A DNA stretch of 15,661 nt from CAYYYP01 sp964475985 (GCA_964475985.1 CAYYYP010000061.1:1-15661), one strand, 5' to 3'; counted from the stretch's first letter, positions 1-6,860 are shown. Numbers and translations are program-made. The notes: generated by a model not told the origin, from the letters alone.

Positions 1-29
1 TTGACCACTTTTTCTAAGCGCGATGTAAA
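1..29 (+). promoter_or_regulatory. possible sigma-70 type promoter for the peptide-binding protein gene
   Basis: A -35-like TTGACC (1-6) is followed after 17 bases by a -10-like TGTAAA (24-29). Transcription would start near base 36, leaving a very short leader before the ATG at 50. The ribosome binding site is weak (AGG at 35-37). The window begins exactly at the -35 box, so upstream elements cannot be judged. Frame 1 also reads as a possible gene tail ending at TAG 34-36, so this could instead be the end of an upstream gene. Confidence 0.35.
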
Positions 30-49
30 AATTTAGGCCATGCTGAATT

Positions 50-1720
50 ATGTTTTTTAAGTACATCATCACGTTTTGTGCCCTAACCATCGCGCTTTAT
101 TCCAAAGTGGCAGTTTGCCAAACTCAGTCGCCGGCCCGGGCCAATGTCCTTCACCTGGCATCTAGCGCGGCGTTCATCTCCATGGACCCGCACTCTACTT
201 CCGATATTTATAGTTCCATGGTTCAGCAGCTGGTTTACGAATCACTCTATGAATACGAATTTGATTCCTCACCCCTGAAACTAAGGCCAAGTCTTGCCGC
301 AGAAATGCCCGTGGTTTCGGCAGGTGGCCTAGTTTACGAAATTAAAATTCTTAAGGGCGTCAATTTTCATGACGACCCCTGTTTTGCGGGTACCCAAGGC
401 AAAGGCCGCGAGCTTACCGCGCAGGATATTGTGAAATCCTTCGAACGCATTGCGCGGCCAAATTTTGCATCAGCATCCTTTGGTCAAATTTCAAAGTTGG
501 TGAAGGGGTTAAATGAATTTCATGCGGCGCAGAGCCCATCTATTTCTGGCGTGCAAAGCCTCGGGCGGTACAAAATCCGTATCCAGCTTAAGAAGCCATT
601 TCCCCGGTTCATATATTGGCTTGCCGGCATTCACTCCGCAATTCTGCCTGTTGAATGTGAGAAACATTATGGCGATGCCTGGCCATCCCACGCCGTCGGT
701 ACGGGCCCTTTTCAGCTGGAAAATTTTACGCCATTCAAAGTGCAAGTGCGCCGTAATACAGGTTTTAGAAAACAATTTTACCGCGGCGAGTTTTTACCAT
801 CGGCCGACAAGGTAGAAGTGAACGTTCTGGTTCAAGACCTGACTCGTTGGCTTGAGTTTAAGGCGGGTCACCTTGACGCAACTACGGTCCCTCGGGATGC
901 GTTGGGAGATATCCCAGCGCTCACAAAAACTAAGTCCGTAAAACACCTTTCAAGAGTGAGGAGTGATGTCACCTACCTAATCTTTAATCTTGATGATCCC
1001 ATTTACGGAAAAAATCTGATGTTACGCCAAGCCATTTGCGCAGCCATAGATTTTGATGAGCTGCTGCGCGTGGCCTACGGGGATCACAACGCTGCGGTAA
1101 GGGCAAATTCCTTAATTCCACCAAGCCTTAAGGGTTACGTAAAAGTTCCGGCCCCATGTAAACACCAAGATCACGATGCCGTAAAAAAACTTTTTGCCAA
1201 GGCCGGTTATCCGGATGGAAAAGAACTTCCCGAGATCCGATACGTGACCCAGGGCGATACCGTGAATCGGCAAATTGCGGATGCGCTCATGCGCGCACTT
1301 AAGCCCTATGGCATTCGGTTTGATCCACAGTTTTTAACCTGGCCTGAAATGACCACCCGATTAAAACAAGGCGCTTTCACTATGACGTTTTATGGTTGGA
1401 CCTCCGATTTTCCGGATGTCGATAATCATTTGCAACTCTTAACTTCTGCAACCCTTCCACCTACGGGCAGTAATTTTGGGAAATTTGTGAACAAGGAATA
1501 TGACGAACTCGTAGATAAGATTTCTCAGCTTGAGGACGGCGCACCTAGACAGGCAAAAATCAAAGCGGCACTGAATATTTTAGCTAAGGATTTACCCATT
1601 ATCCCCGTGGCCCACCGGGTAGGCCACCGAGTGTTTCAGCCTTGGCTTAAAAATGCGGCCTTCACCGATGACACCGTGACCGGAGCATGGGCCAAATATT
1701 TTGGCATTAAGAAAGAATAA
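50..1720 (+). CDS. extracellular solute-binding protein family 5 (oligopeptide/dipeptide ABC transporter, periplasmic component)
   Basis: This 556-residue protein should capture peptides in the periplasm for an ABC importer. It opens with a short N-terminus, a hydrophobic stretch (about residues 5-22) and a likely Sec signal peptide. The fold signature follows in the family order: SMDPHST near 44-50, the YESLYEYE region near 63-70, a FHDDPCF / ELTAQDIVKSFERI block (the equivalent of the usual 'FHDG..TAeDVv.S..R' segment), then VGTGPFQLENF. The length is normal for SBP_bac_5 (about 500-560). A Cys at residue 23 follows the hydrophobic core, but Val sits at -1, so the lipobox is poor and a soluble periplasmic protein is more likely. 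No permease or ATPase gene lies beside it here; the rest of the system is either left of the window or elsewhere. The gene converges on the regulator with only 26 bases between. Confidence 0.93.
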   Translation: MFFKYIITFCALTIALYSKVAVCQTQSPARANVLHLASSAAFISMDPHSTSDIYSSMVQQLVYESLYEYEFDSSPLKLRPSLAAEMPVVSAGGLVYEIKILKGVNFHDDPCFAGTQGKGRELTAQDIVKSFERIARPNFASASFGQISKLVKGLNEFHAAQSPSISGVQSLGRYKIRIQLKKPFPRFIYWLAGIHSAILPVECEKHYGDAWPSHAVGTGPFQLENFTPFKVQVRRNTGFRKQFYRGEFLPSADKVEVNVLVQDLTRWLEFKAGHLDATTVPRDALGDIPALTKTKSVKHLSRVRSDVTYLIFNLDDPIYGKNLMLRQAICAAIDFDELLRVAYGDHNAAVRANSLIPPSLKGYVKVPAPCKHQDHDAVKKLFAKAGYPDGKELPEIRYVTQGDTVNRQIADALMRALKPYGIRFDPQFLTWPEMTTRLKQGAFTMTFYGWTSDFPDVDNHLQLLTSATLPPTGSNFGKFVNKEYDELVDKISQLEDGAPRQAKIKAALNILAKDLPIIPVAHRVGHRVFQPWLKNAAFTDDTVTGAWAKYFGIKKE

Positions 1721-1746
1721 ATAGGTCTAAATACGAACTCAGAAAA

Positions 1747-2676
1747 TTAACTTTGAGGCTTAAATCGACGCGGCGCTAAAACCGCCGAGAACGAGTAAAC
1801 TTCACGAACGCCGTGGGGTGAAGTTTTAAAAAAACTGTCTTTAATTTTTTCTAGATGCGCTACCAGAGCTTGGGCCTCAGCCCTCGTGAGTTTGCGGGTT
1901 ACGACATCTTGATACGCCGTTTTATCTTCAAGATCTTCCGGTCTCATCGTTTCCATCATCTGAGATGCCGCCCTTAATAAGTTTTGTTTGCGTACCTGCT
2001 GCCAATCCTTGGTGCGTGGCAAATAGAAGTAGGGATCATTTAATTTGTAACCAGATAAAGTCTTAACTATCCGTCCTTGTTGTAAGCAAGGAGCAAGGAT
2101 TTCTAAAACCTCTGGGGGTCCAAGATTTTCAGGCGGTATGGAATCTGGATACTCCAGCGCTAACTGCAAAAATGTGTCGATGATCCAAGGATGCTTAAGC
2201 ATGAGGTCACGCTCAAGGGGGCTTAGGATCCAGGTGTTTTCTAGACTTAAAGGCGCTACATTTTTATTATGCTGGGCAACCGTTTGGTGCTCCGCCGGAG
2301 CTGCGATCGGTAAATCTAGTCCTGAACTAGGGTGGGGTGAGAATACTCCCTTAAGGTCGGCTGGCATCTGGGCTTTTACCCAAGCTAACGCCATAGCTTC
2401 CCGCGACTGTTTAAAAAACGCGGCAATTTCTAGAGCCTGATCTAGGCTTGGCAATGCAACTCCTCGTTCAAAATCCGCATAGCTGCTATAGGAAAACGAA
2501 AAAGGTTTATCGTGCGTTCGATAAACGGCAAGGGCAGAAGCATGATCAATCCCTCGCCATTTGACGATGAGCTCGCCCAGATCTTGAAAAATAGGTTTCA
2601 GGTGCCGCTTAGCCATCAGAGATCGTTTCGGCATTTCCAAGAAATTTCTTAAATCCCAGGAATAAGCTTTAGACAC
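1747..2676 (-). CDS. putative transcriptional regulator: XRE-like helix-turn-helix plus TIGR02147/DUF4423-like C-terminus
   Basis: This 309-residue protein is probably a DNA-binding regulator. About residues 30-95 resemble a divergent XRE/Cro helix-turn-helix: a helix, then 'SYADFERGVALPSLDQALEIAAFF', which matches the classic pattern of an ErG..P....L..IA motif after the recognition helix. The C-terminal half (about 150-309) has a winged-helix-like segment followed by 'KLTRAEAQALVAHLEKIKDSF' and ends in 'VYSFSAVLAPRRF', recalling the end of DUF4423 proteins common in Bdellovibrio. The start chosen is a GTG at 2674-2676 with AAGG about 9 bases upstream; an ATG at 2634 is the alternative. There is no signal peptide. 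It is transcribed divergently from the secreted Gly-rich protein, and a perfect palindrome lies 46 bases upstream of its start, suggesting autoregulation. The helix-turn-helix call rests on pattern only, and the target genes are unknown. Confidence 0.7.
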   Translation of the reverse strand: MSKAYSWDLRNFLEMPKRSLMAKRHLKPIFQDLGELIVKWRGIDHASALAVYRTHDKPFSFSYSSYADFERGVALPSLDQALEIAAFFKQSREAMALAWVKAQMPADLKGVFSPHPSSGLDLPIAAPAEHQTVAQHNKNVAPLSLENTWILSPLERDLMLKHPWIIDTFLQLALEYPDSIPPENLGPPEVLEILAPCLQQGRIVKTLSGYKLNDPYFYLPRTKDWQQVRKQNLLRAASQMMETMRPEDLEDKTAYQDVVTRKLTRAEAQALVAHLEKIKDSFFKTSPHGVREVYSFSAVLAPRRFKPQS

Positions 2677-2717
2677 CTGCGCAAACCTTAGGCACTTCGT
2701 GGTTACGGCGAAGACTA

Positions 2718-2743
2718 ATTATCATAAATAACAAGTATTTATG
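2718..2743. promoter_or_regulatory. palindromic operator candidate overlapping a leftward -10 box
   Basis: A perfect inverted repeat with 8-bp arms, CATAAATA (2723-2730) and TATTTATG (2736-2743), is separated by ACAAG. It sits in the divergent gap, 46 bases from the regulator start. On the minus strand GATAAT (2718-2723) is a good -10 box whose last base touches the palindrome, so a bound dimer would block leftward transcription. No convincing -35 box was found. The natural binder would be the adjacent helix-turn-helix protein; this is inference. Confidence 0.45.
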
Positions 2744-2770
2744 TTTGTAAGGGCGCATTTTAACCTGGCA

Positions 2771-2838
2771 TTTCGTTTGCTTTAAGAAAGCCCATGGACA
2801 TCAGGAAATCAGCCTGAGTTCAGCCGAATCAAACGAAA
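2771..2838 (+). promoter_or_regulatory. foldable 5' leader of the secreted Gly-rich protein (three-way-junction-like)
   Basis: TTTCGTTTG (2771-2779) pairs perfectly with CAAACGAAA (2830-2838), closing a 50-base interior. Inside are two small hairpins: GCTTT-aag-AAAGC (2779-2791, sharing one base with the closing stem) and TCAGG-aaatcag-CCTGA (2801-2817). The right closing arm ends directly at the purine-rich ribosome binding site (AAGGA, 2840-2844). The structure could control access of ribosomes or act as an mRNA stabiliser. It resembles no riboswitch class that I recognise, and AT-rich pairs keep the predicted stability modest. Confidence 0.35.
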
Positions 2839-2851
2839 GAAGGAAATGAAA

Positions 2852-3919
2852 ATGAATGCTCAAGTTAAAAAAGTAGAAGTGAAATGTGGAAAGTCCTTAG
2901 CAAAAAAAGTTGCCTTGTTAGTCGCGATGATATCGCTCAACGGAGCGAGTCTTTTTGCGCAAAATGTAGTGAGTCCCCAGTTTCTGCGTTGTGAAGAACG
3001 AGAAAACGCATTGCGAGCCGAAGTTGAACGCGCGCTCCCTCCGCAAGAATTTGCGCGCTATCAAGCTGCGAATCGAAGTCAAGCCATGGATGTTGCTTCG
3101 CGAATTAGAGCAAGTGGAATCCTTGAGCCGGTTAACAACCATCCCGGAGGATCTACGGCTCGCCCCGGTCCTAGTGTACGCCGGGGTATCCAAAACTATG
3201 TGAATGCGGCCCTGCGAGAGAGCCAGTTGGATCTTCCTCCAGCGCAAATGATCTGCCCAACTGGATTTAGCCTTGATCGCACCCAAATAAATAGCAGGCA
3301 CTACCTTCAACCCCACGGTGAAATCACTTACATCAGCGATCTTCCCCGCGCCTGCGTTCGAGATGGGCAAGTTAGTGGTCCCCTTCAGTACATGCAGGTA
3401 ACCCCTAACTTCTATTGGGCGTCCGGTTCAACTCCAGCAGCTAGCGCTGGTTATCGGCCAGACATCAATGTAAGCACCCACGTAAATTCACCCATTTCGG
3501 TTAGATTTAGAGGCCATGTACTCATTCTTGGCCAACGCAGCTTCTCTGGGCATTTTGACTATAACGAAAATCGATATATTCCCTATCGAAATATCATTTC
3601 GCCTTACTCAACTGACGTGACACTTGAAGATGGAAACCATATCGGTCTTGAAACTTATTTTAATCGATATCTTCCCGCGGAGTGCCAGAATTTCCGGCAT
3701 TCTAGACTAGCGGTTCTTACAGGTCCCGCAACCCCAGATGGTGGCGGCAACGGCGGCGGCGGCGGCGGCGGCGCGATCCCCACTCGACCCAACCAAGTTA
3801 ACGGTAACGGCGGTGGTGGTAGTGGCGGAAACAATGACCCCGATTCTAGCATCGCAATGTCAGAAGGACCTATTGAAGCTGACGCGGTAGGCGCAACGGA
3901 TACAATTCAAAGTAAATAA
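2852..3919 (+). CDS. secreted protein of unknown family with Gly-rich C-terminal tail
   Basis: I do not recognise this family. Positions below count from the ATG at 2846. The N-terminus is basic (KK, K, K, KK up to residue 21), followed by a hydrophobic core (22-37) and a likely signal peptidase I site after SLFA (38). The mature part is about 320 residues with four cysteines (49, 137, 170, 280), enough for two disulfide bonds, and a region rich in aromatic residues and beta-prone sequence (about 180-275). A low-complexity Gly/Asn linker follows (299-330), then a short acidic tail. There is no lipobox and no transmembrane segment after the signal. Two ATGs compete: the one at 2852 has AAGGA at a proper 7-base spacing and is preferred; the one at 2846 is too close to it. 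It is divergent from the regulator and upstream of the sigma array, separated by about 125 bases, so it is probably its own transcription unit. Confidence 0.75.
   Translation: MNAQVKKVEVKCGKSLAKKVALLVAMISLNGASLFAQNVVSPQFLRCEERENALRAEVERALPPQEFARYQAANRSQAMDVASRIRASGILEPVNNHPGGSTARPGPSVRRGIQNYVNAALRESQLDLPPAQMICPTGFSLDRTQINSRHYLQPHGEITYISDLPRACVRDGQVSGPLQYMQVTPNFYWASGSTPAASAGYRPDINVSTHVNSPISVRFRGHVLILGQRSFSGHFDYNENRYIPYRNIISPYSTDVTLEDGNHIGLETYFNRYLPAECQNFRHSRLAVLTGPATPDGGGNGGGGGGGAIPTRPNQVNGNGGGGSGGNNDPDSSIAMSEGPIEADAVGATDTIQSK
3752..3772 (+). repeat. in-frame (GGC)7 trinucleotide repeat
   Basis: Seven perfect GGC units encode seven consecutive glycines in the C-terminal linker of the secreted protein. 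Slippage here would change linker length by whole residues without a frameshift. Long Pro-rich readings on the opposite strand are artefacts of this tract. Confidence 0.85.
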
Positions 3920-4045
3920 AATCCAAATACATTACCCAGGCGACCCATAAACTAGTACAGTTAATGGGGCGCCGCTTTTTCCGGCTCCGTCCAACTTAGA
4001 TAGCGTAACTGCCGCTGTTCTGTGTTATTTCCAGCCCCGAATATT

Positions 4046-5062
4046 ATGAGCTGGCATAAACAACATCTAAGATCACTGATCGGCTCATTTCTTCTCCTAA
4101 TTTTATTCACCACGGTGTCCCATGCCACCTCCCTGGACTTGCAGCAGAGTCAGCCAAAAGAGGTAAACTGCGGCGGAGCCATGGGCGACCCTGAGCCCAG
4201 TTCCTCTGGGCTCACCGAGCTCAGCCCCTATCACCGCTACCTCCAACGAATCCGCCGTTATTCCCGCCGGCCCGAGTCCGAAGTTGCACGTGAGCATCTA
4301 CCCGATTTTAAGCCGGTGGGGACCGTGGCGCGACTCATCCTTGAGAATCTTTTTATTGTTCCGGCCATTGTGAGGCAGTATCGGTCCGCCTCAAATTTCC
4401 AAGTGGATGACCTCATCCAGGCTGGCAATCTTGGCCTTCTTAAGGCGGCGCTTAGGTTTGATGAGTCCCACGCAAACACCTTTAGTACCTACGCTGCCCA
4501 TTGGGTGAGAGCCGAAATCAAAGATGTCATTAAAAACAATAAATCTTTAGTAAGGCTTGGCACTACCCGGGCGGAGAGAAAAATTTTCTGGAATCTTCCA
4601 AAACTGACGGCACGTTTTTCTAAAAACGGCGAAGAAGTGAATCTTTCGCAAATCGCTGAACTCTTGAACGTGAGTTTAGATGTCTTGGTTGAAATGGTAG
4701 GCCGGCTTCAACCTGGCCATGAAGTGAGTTTCAGCCCGGTGGATTCCGAAGATGAAGCACCAGCGGGTTTAGAGAACACCTTGGCCGTTGGCACACCATC
4801 CGTAGATGTTCTGTTTGATCAAAAAAGAGGCCTCCTTGAATTGAATGAACTAATCGCCCAGTTTGGCGGGGCCCTTACCAATCCAAAGGAAATTGATTTG
4901 TATTACTTACGTCTTTTGAGTGACGATCCACTCACTCTGGAAGAGTTGGGTAAAAAACACGGAGTCAGTAGAGCCAGGATGAATCAACTCGAAAACAGGC
5001 TTCGGGCACGTCTGAGTAACCACCTTGCGGAGTTTCATCAAATGTACGAAGGCATCCTGTAA
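4046..5062 (+). CDS. RpoH-like sigma-70 family sigma factor with N-terminal signal-peptide-like segment (first of tandem array)
   Basis: This 338-residue protein has the core domains of a sigma-32-type factor, which directs RNA polymerase to promoters. A region 1.2-like segment lies at about 57-83, region 2 at about 94-172 (DDLIQAGNLGLLKAALRF, then TFSTYAAHWVRAEI), an RpoH-box-like ERKIFWNL at 177-184, region 3 to about 230, and region 4 with a helix-turn-helix at 279-323 (LTLEELGKKHGVSRARMNQLE). Oddly, the N-terminus is a textbook signal peptide: MSWHKQHLRS, a hydrophobic core (about 11-22), then TVSHA with a predicted cut after residue 27. The next 28 residues are net negative, consistent with a C-outside topology. 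The ATG at 4046 is preferred; a GTG at 4022 adds eight residues. Neither has a clear ribosome binding site. An internal ATG at 4181 would give a leaderless cytoplasmic sigma factor, but its GGAG is only two bases away. Sigma identity is firm; localisation is open. Confidence 0.88.
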   Translation: MSWHKQHLRSLIGSFLLLILFTTVSHATSLDLQQSQPKEVNCGGAMGDPEPSSSGLTELSPYHRYLQRIRRYSRRPESEVAREHLPDFKPVGTVARLILENLFIVPAIVRQYRSASNFQVDDLIQAGNLGLLKAALRFDESHANTFSTYAAHWVRAEIKDVIKNNKSLVRLGTTRAERKIFWNLPKLTARFSKNGEEVNLSQIAELLNVSLDVLVEMVGRLQPGHEVSFSPVDSEDEAPAGLENTLAVGTPSVDVLFDQKRGLLELNELIAQFGGALTNPKEIDLYYLRLLSDDPLTLEELGKKHGVSRARMNQLENRLRARLSNHLAEFHQMYEGIL

Positions 5063-5067
5063 ATCAG

Positions 5068-5448
5068 ATGAAAATCAAATTTTTTATCTTCCTGTTTTTT
5101 TGCTGAGCTTTCCAGGACGCGGGATAGGTTCAATACGCCCCGGACCGTCGAAGATGGTTTGACTCACGGTGACCCTGATCCCCGGGAGGGTTTTGAAACT
5201 TAGGAACTTTCAACTTTATTGAGGTTTCATCTAAGATTTTTATGCAAAACCTCGCTAACCCCCGAGAAAATATCATTCTGCGGGAGCTCTATTTTCGGGA
5301 TGACCCCTTTACTTACGAAGAAATAGGCCGGCTCATCAATGACACCTCCAAAAGCGGAATATCTAAGCAAAGGGTGGGACAAATCTATAATATTCTGGCG
5401 CCAAAGCTTTTAGCGTATTTGACCGAAGCCTTAAACCCTTCACCCTAA
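5068..5448 (+). pseudogene. decayed middle sigma factor paralogue: signal-peptide start and region 4 retained, regions 2-3 lost
   Basis: An ATG five bases after the previous stop begins MKIKFFIFLFFC and then hits TGA (5104), closely matching the first residues of the third copy (MKIYFILAF). After a 7-T run (5095-5101), shifting one base gives an open stretch AELSRTRDRF...GDPDPREGF that ends at TAG 5201. Its GDPDP resembles GDPEP in the first copy and DSDPES in the third. The original frame then resumes around 5211 and encodes a good region 4: NPRENIILRELYF, EEIGRLI, SKQRVGQIYN. No region 2 or 3 sequence remains. A 68-residue reading from the ATG at 5242 is possible, but homology begins upstream of that ATG, so a remnant is the simpler call. 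Its TAA overlaps the next possible ATG (TAATG, 5446-5450). Confidence 0.8.
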
Positions 5449-5504
5449 TGGAGAAAGGTTTCAAATTTCCCGCGGGCTATGGTAGCAGATTTCACGTTTT
5501 ACCC

Positions 5505-6794
5505 ATGAAAATTTACTTTATATTAGCCTTCATTTTTATTTCTGTCTTTTTCACTCTGCCTAGTTCCCACGCTCTGCCAAGAAAGGCTGCGGCAGCTACC
5601 AAATCCCGAGCAATCAGAACATCTCGGGTTACCATGATGCCAAAAAATAGGCTTGATGATGACTGTGAAAAAGGCCTGGGCGAAAGGCCTGAAGCAACCC
5701 AAGAAGATGAAACAGGCGATTCCGATGACCCTCTGTCCCCTCAGGAACTCGAAGAAGATGATGATGAGGCATCGACCCACTCGCAAGGTGGTGCAAAAAA
5801 AGTCCTGGGCCCTTCGGACGCTGAAATTGCGGCCATCAGTGAATTAGATCCAGCAAAAGCCGCGCGGGACTTAGCTCGGGAGATGGTCGATGAAGATTCT
5901 GACCCTGAGTCTGGTCAAGGGGGCCGTTTTGAACTGACCGTCCGTCATTTTATTCGGGGCTTCAGACCACTCACCGTGGAAGAGCAAATCACCAATGGCA
6001 CCCACGAAGGCCCCCGCAACCTCAACCCCGTCGCCAGGGAGCGGCTCATTCGATCGGCTCTGCCCTTTGTTCTGAGCGTCGTTAGAAGTTGGGCCCGTTT
6101 ATTTCCTCATTTGTTTTTTGATTTGATTCAACAAGGCAATCTTGGATTGATCGAAGCCGCGTACCGCTATGACGGAACTACAAAAAATACTTTTTGCACT
6201 TACTCCGTCTATTGGATCAACGCCATGATCAAACAATATGTGTTGCGTAACTTTCGATTGGTAAAGTTTGGCACTACCCAAACGGATCGAAGGATTTTTT
6301 GGAACTTAAAACGGGCGGTATCTGCTTACTTTGCAGAGGGCAAAGATCCGGACTACAATGCCTTGGCTTTGCGTTTCGGTCGTCCGGTAGAGGAGCTTCG
6401 CATCATCGAAGCTCGCTTGGGAGGCGGAGGAGAGTTCAGCCTTGACCAACCCATAGGTGATGAAGAAGACGGCAACCCAATGCTTTCGCGTTTTTTTACG
6501 GACGAAGTCCCTGCCGATCTTAAATTAAATAAAGCAAGATATCTTAGCGAGCTGAACGAAGTCATGGATGCTTTTGATGCGAGCTTAGTGAACCCCAGAG
6601 AGATCGCAATTTTTCGTGAACGCTTGAGGTTAATGGGCACGGGTGATGAAGCTACACTTAAAGCTCTGGGTGAGCGGTTTGGCGGGGTGAGCCGTGAACG
6701 CATTCGCCAGATTGAACAAAGCGTTGTAAAAAAGCTCACTAGATTCTTGGCCGATTTTCGGGAGCGTTGGGAAATCTTTACTCCAGGAAATTGA
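5505..6794 (+). CDS. RpoH-like sigma-70 family sigma factor with N-terminal hydrophobic segment and acidic linker (third of tandem array)
   Basis: This 429-residue protein has sigma-32-like core domains in its C-terminal two thirds: region 1.2-like (about 142-168), region 2 (about 178-255: FFDLIQQGNLGLIEAAYRYD, TFCTYSVYWINAMIKQYVLRNFRLVKFGTT), an RpoH-box-like DRRIFWNL (261-268), region 3 (to about 308), and region 4 with a helix-turn-helix (about 362-412: VSRERIRQIEQ). Before these come a hydrophobic segment (about 4-18) ending SSHA (23), a basic stretch (24-49, about eight Lys/Arg), and an acidic, probably disordered linker (51-140). The total is well above the usual 280-300 residues for RpoH. 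The start at 5505 is chosen because the decayed middle copy begins with a matching MKI-plus-hydrophobic sequence. An ATG at 5448 would add 19 residues and overlap the pseudogene stop. Neither start has a good ribosome binding site. The many positive charges just after the hydrophobic segment would disfavour Sec export and favour a cytoplasmic-facing anchored form. Confidence 0.87.
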   Translation: MKIYFILAFIFISVFFTLPSSHALPRKAAAATKSRAIRTSRVTMMPKNRLDDDCEKGLGERPEATQEDETGDSDDPLSPQELEEDDDEASTHSQGGAKKVLGPSDAEIAAISELDPAKAARDLAREMVDEDSDPESGQGGRFELTVRHFIRGFRPLTVEEQITNGTHEGPRNLNPVARERLIRSALPFVLSVVRSWARLFPHLFFDLIQQGNLGLIEAAYRYDGTTKNTFCTYSVYWINAMIKQYVLRNFRLVKFGTTQTDRRIFWNLKRAVSAYFAEGKDPDYNALALRFGRPVEELRIIEARLGGGGEFSLDQPIGDEEDGNPMLSRFFTDEVPADLKLNKARYLSELNEVMDAFDASLVNPREIAIFRERLRLMGTGDEATLKALGERFGGVSRERIRQIEQSVVKKLTRFLADFRERWEIFTPGN

Positions 6795-6860
6795 TGGCGG
6801 AGGCCGAACTCTATCGCTTCTTTCGAATGGACTAGAAGGCTTGCATGCTCATCCAACGCC

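Noticed and set aside
50..118. Lipoprotein reading of the peptide-binding protein (Cys at residue 23)
   Set aside because: Val directly before the Cys does not fit a lipobox; an ordinary signal peptide is more likely.
3655..3852. Minus-strand open frame encoding a poly-proline protein
   Set aside because: It is the complement of the Gly-rich GGC tract of the secreted protein, with no ribosome binding site and no domain.
3971..3985. GCCG / CGGC hairpin with a T run, as terminator after the secreted protein
   Set aside because: The T run falls inside the loop, not after the stem, and the stem has only four pairs.
5448..5504. Upstream ATG for the third sigma factor (19 extra residues, overlapping the pseudogene stop)
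   Set aside because: The decayed middle copy begins with an equivalent of MKIYF, supporting 5505 as the ancestral start; neither has a good ribosome binding site, so this is not certain.
6353..6856. Long minus-strand open frame (167 residues) opposite the third sigma gene
   Set aside because: The plus-strand frame encodes unmistakable sigma regions 3-4; the antisense translation is Ser/Arg-rich and matches nothing.
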